A stretch of DNA of 64,000 nt from Astropecten irregularis (taxonomy: Eukaryota > Echinodermata > Asteroidea > Paxillosida > Astropectinidae): positions 2,232,001 through 2,296,000 of the forward strand of contig OZ020253.1 in assembly GCA_963971285.1 (NCBI GenBank). Direction: 5' to 3'. The notes beneath the pieces were generated by a model, which was given only the letters and a program-made list of their open reading frames with translations, searched no databases and had not been told where the DNA came from. The position numbers and the translations under genes were made by a program. The stretch's first letter is position 1; each line of letters begins with the position of its first letter. Positions 48,001 through 53,777 of the stretch are shown here, piece after piece.

Positions 48001-51000
48001 TCGACGTTTTGAACAGTATGCTATGCGCGTCATGAAGAGAATGACTGAAATTCACAATTCCTCTCATTGGTGTTAATACACACACGCAGGTCAGGTGATA
48101 TGCTTCACATGAGCAAGTCATGTGATGCTGCACCTGATCAGGTCAGGTGATACTGCACATGCGCAGGTCAGGTGATGACACACCTGTTTCACCGTGTATT
48201 GTTTCTTTCTCCAGTGCTGGTGTGGGTCGCACAGGTACATTGATTGCCCTTGATACACTGCTGGAGCAAATGGCACAGGAAGGTCAGGTGGATGTATTTG
48301 GCTGTATCTACCGCATGAGACAACAGCGTATCAAGATGGTTCAGACAAAGGTAATTATTGCCATAAATACGATCTTAAATCAGAATAGTATTCAACTACT
48401 TCCTCATTAGGAAACAACAGCCAACGATTTCACCAAACTCATCGTAACTTACTATCAATCATAGACTAATGATGCATTGCAGCCCCACGTAAAAGTCATA
48501 GGATACGATGGGTTATCCATCATAACTCGAGTTACGATCGATCGTAGAGGGCTTCTTGAAATCGACTCTCCCAGAGTCAACGCACAGATGCGACCTATGC
48601 GATCGAGACTGCTTCTCTCGCATCGGCCTCTATACAGCCACAAGAGGCGCTGCTCAAGCCGAGCAGAAGGCCAGGTCAGTCATGACGGAAGCCTACTCTA
48701 TCTTAAATTGTTAGATCATGACACATGCTCTGAGAAGAGCACACAGGAAGCAAAGAGCTTCAGATCCTGAACCTGCCGCTGTAGGCCTATTTCCCTGCCG
48801 TAAATAGTGGAAGTAGTGCCTCTCTCGCATTGGCCTGTTTAGCCATACCAGACATTGTAATGCAACTGAGTGAACTTAAACTAGCAAATAACACTGTCTC
48901 TCAGAATGTACAAACTAATTATCAGCATTACTAGAAGCCGAAACCGAACGCACTGGTTAACGAATCAATCAATTAACAGTGAAACAAATGAATACAGTGC
49001 AATTTGTAGAGGATTTCAGGTTCAACCTTTAACACGTTGTAGTTGTGGAAAATTTGATTTGTACATGAAATGACAGTAAGTTAAATCCAACACAACACAA
49101 TCTCCAGAAAGCATAAACTCTACACTCCCCCCAATTAAGTTTCTTGCTGAATAGATTGTGCATCATTCTTAATATCTTAGGAGCAATACCGGTTCCTCTT
49201 TGATGCCCTGCTGGCAGCATATATGACTGGCAACACCACATACAAGACCACAGACATCCGGAAGATGTTGACGTCATTGAAGAGCAAGAAGGAAAGTGAC
49301 AAAGAGACCGACCTCTTCAAACAATTCCAGGTATTAAACAAATGTTACAAATCAAAGCATACTCAACTCAGGTATGCCTTTTATATGAATTATTAAAGGT
49401 ACAGTACAGGATTGGCAACATACCCAAACAGAAATGTTCACAGATTTACGAATACCTTATAGGTAAATCTGTGAAGATTTTGTTTCGGTATGATAGCAAA
49501 GTATGATACTACCTTCAAAACGCATATTATCTTCTTGCAACTGCAGACTATGGGAAAGATTAGCAAACGTCAATCGCGCAAGACCACTGGAAAGGGCAAG
49601 TCAGGAGAGCTCCCTGAAAATCTGGACAGGAATCGCTTCCCAGATTTCATACCGTGTAAGTTTTGAAATTTAAAAACACACAACAACAAAATATCCATGA
49701 CTTAGAGAATGATCAATCTCAACATGCACGATGTGTATATCACTGGTGTTACCTCGTGCGGGTACCAGTGGAAGAAATAGCAGGTGTTAATAATAACAAC
49801 CGAGGATGGGACCTTAGGAAGATAGACTTTCCCATAGGGTCGTGCACAAACTTGACTTGCCTATTTCTAAACCTCCTCCAAACCAATGAACTTGAAATTG
49901 ACATTGTCTCCTAATGTTGTCTCCGTAATGGGGAGACACAGTTATAAGCGTGTAAAAATGGACATTAGGGAGACATCGGGACTTAGGGAGGCTTTTCGAT
50001 ATCTCCCTAAGGTACCAGCTGCCTTTTAAAGACATATTTGTATTGTCCATAATTATTTTAATAGAAGACAGAGAATGCTCCCAATATGAACATATGTCAA
50101 TTTCAAGTTCATTGGTTTGGAGGATGTTTAGAAATAGGTAAGTAAAGTTTGTGCACGACCCTATGGGAAAGTCTCCCTAAGGTCCCATTCTCGGTTATCA
50201 TTATAAGCCTTGATATATGCAATGTTTGGTTTACAACTTTATTAACTGATTTCTTTTCTGATTTGATTCATATACTGTAGCGGACTTCGTAAGACCATTT
50301 ATGACGACTATGGTCAACGAAGATGACACTAACTACATCAACGCAACGTTCCTTCCGGTTCGTATTCACATCAATGTAATGAATAACTATTCTTATTATT
50401 CGACCAAGTCATATCATAATTCTATAGACCTTTCTTTTGCAACGTCACAGCCCGAGTTTTTGCCAACCAACATGGCGGAAACTATGGCGAGCCATCAAAG
50501 CCAAACATATACAATAACCACAATTTGTACAAAACGTTTCCTAAACATTTAAAGATATTGCTGAAATTAATGGAAACAACACAAGCTATGGCGGTATGTA
50601 TTTTGTATGCCATGGAAAGTTTGTAAAAAATTTTGAATTTGGTCACGCCGTCTGTCAAGAAAATGAAATCATTTGCAACATTTGGCCGCCCATGGAAAGT
50701 ATTGCCAAATAATGCAAACCAGCAAGTCAATAACAAAAGAAAGGTCTATATACATGCTCATATGTGATTCATTTTGTGAAAATGAGTCATATGTCGCACA
50801 GCAATTTATGATTGATCATGGATACAATTCATGAATCATATTTACATTATTGTTTTGCTTATCTTGTATTTATATCTCAATAACTTGCAGCGAGCAGCAG
50901 AATTCCAATTAACGTATACCGTTTAAAGCACATGATAGAGTCTTCTCATAAGCAAAATTTGTCAAATTTGTGACATGTGACTCATTTTCACAGAGCCGGT

Positions 51001-53742
51001 CACATATTTGTGTCCATTTGAAACCATTCAATAAATACAATAAATTAGAATCATTAGTGCTTAGAAAAGCTGGATATGTTATTGTCATGTGAAAATACCA
51101 ACCCTCTATCATTTGCGTGGATTTGTTCCCAACTCTGACTATTTTGAAGTAATCTCGCAGCTAGTTATGTGGCATCTCATTTTATGTTTAGCTCTTGTTC
51201 ATGTCTAGCACAAATCTATGGCCAAAATTTTAATTCAATTATTTCTCTTCGAGTCAGGGTTACCACAAGAGGAAAATGTACATCGCAACACAGATGCCCA
51301 TGCCTAAGACCATTGCAGACATTTGGCGTTTGGTGTATGATCAGAAATGTACCTGTATCGTCATGCTTAACTCTCTGGACGAAAACGACGAGGTAACTAG
51401 TTTACATCATCTTACATGTTTGCATTCAATCAAAACAGTTGGAAGGAGGTTTTTAAAGTTTGGTGTATATTTGAATTGGTAAAGGTCACAGCACAGCACT
51501 CACACTTAGTCTGATCACACATGTACATCAAATACTATACCTGTGAAAATTAGAGCTCGATCGGACATCTGAGTCACGAGAAAATAGCGAAAACTGACTC
51601 AACTTCACTTATAAAACATAAAGAATGGTTTTGGTCTTACCCCGAGATCAAAACTGTTTTTGGTCTTTGTTTGACTAATTTCTGGATAATTACACCATTT
51701 CAGAAATATTCTAAGGGTGTGTTTCTACCAGCACCATCTTCATACTTTTTAAAACGTGTTCTTAGTTTTAAAGATGTTTTCCAGTGTTTTTAAAGAATAT
51801 CGAAGTTGTCAATAACTAACATTTTATGGTGAGCTCAGTCTTCTCAATGAATATGAAAAATGTTTAGATAAATGTTATTAATTCGTTTGCCTATAGTAAA
51901 AACAAATGTGTTCTTAGTCTTTCAAGATGGTTTCCAGTATTTTTAAATGGATATAAACATTTCCAATAATTAAGGTATTGTTTGAGCTTAGTCTTTTTAA
52001 TGAAAACTTTCCATCATTTTTAAAATTTATCTGCTCAGAGCATGTGCCGCTATTGGCCCGAGGAGGGGAGTATTGCATTCGGTCATCTCGATGTAGAACT
52101 GCTTCGTACAAACAAGCGCGGCAAGGGAGTTATCGAGCGTACATTCTCTCTTACAAACACACGGTCAAAGGTAAACATTTCTTATCAATTTCTAAAAGGA
52201 TGATATTGAGTTGTATGCTCCCCATATACTACTCAGGGCATAAGTGAGCTGATTTATATTACCTTGTACGGACTTAAAATACATAAATTGTCTTGGTAAT
52301 GGTTTGGCCTGAAAATGTACGTACACTTATCTTAATTGGAGCTTCAAAATTACACATGTGATTTATGTACGTACGTAGTACTTACATTATAGCAACGTAC
52401 ATGTTATTTAGTACGCAAATTTGGAGGTTATGGAATATGTGGACTTATCTCTTCATGCCTCGACCTATTTTCCCAAACCATGCACCATTCTTCCCCACAC
52501 ATTGTGTACAGTTCTCCAGCAAAGTCAATGTATAAGCGTATATGGACATTACATTGTATTTGTCACGTGCTATCTGAGTAGACGTGAGAAGTACGCTCCT
52601 TAAAGTCACATCCAGTTGTGAAAATTAACAAGACAAATTCAACCATACTCACTGGAATTTACGAAGCCATGACCTGCATGTTGTACCACCATCATCCAAG
52701 CTTGCTTGCTCTTTGTTTGTTGAGACTCGTCGGCCATTTGGAGTGATTTGAAGGTGATTTTTCACACGCCGTAGTTTGCACCGTGCCTACGTACAGCTAA
52801 GTTGTTCTAGTGTCGTATTTCTAGAACTCTCGTATGATAACTGCAACAGTGTATAGCAACAGTAAAGGGCACCAGTCTAAAACCAATGCATGTCGCGTCT
52901 GGCATAGCAATACGCTATAGTTGGTCAACATTACAGGCTGCTAAATACATTACTGATTTGAGTTAAATTTCTTAAGTGTCTTCTTAATAAGGTGATATCT
53001 TTCTGATTAAGAGAAAAACAGAAAGTGTTTTGAAAAATATAGCATAACTGCATTTTTACGATGATATTTTTTAACTTTCAAGTCGATGTTATTTATTTGG
53101 GTTACGGTTTGCAAAATTGAATCAAGAACCAAATTTCTAATTAAAAATTGTGTTAAATGGGTGATTTTCCTGGGGACAAAGACTCTATTAATTAAAAAAA
53201 AATTGCATGTATTTGTAGTCAAATAAGATTGTGTATTGTTTCTGTTTAGCATGAAGCTAAGCGCACCATCCATCACTTCCAATATATGGACTGGCCAACT
53301 GGTCAGGAGGTACCTAGTTCACTGGATGGAATGGTTGATCTCATGAGTGCTACACACATCTATCACCAAGATAATGTGCCCATGGTGGTCCATTGCATGT
53401 AAGTAAATGTCATGCATATTCATTATGCAAATTAACTATCACTGTATGTAATACATATTCATTATGCAGATTTAACTGCATTTCCAGTCTTGCACTCGGA
53501 TCGTATAGAGAGCGTGATGGTCATACGCCCTTTCGGAAACTAGATTAAGGGGGTTTACGAAACGGAGGCTCAGGCTCAGGCTGAGGCTGAGGCTCAGGCT
53601 CAGGCTCATGCTCAGGCTGGGGCTCAGGCTCATGCTCAGGCTGAGGCTCAGGCTGAGGCTGAGGCTGAGGCTGAGGCTGAGGCTGAGGCTGAGGCTCATG
53701 CTTAGGCTGAGGCTGAGGCTGAGGCTGAGGCTGAGGCTGAGA

Positions 53743-53777
<35 letters not shown>

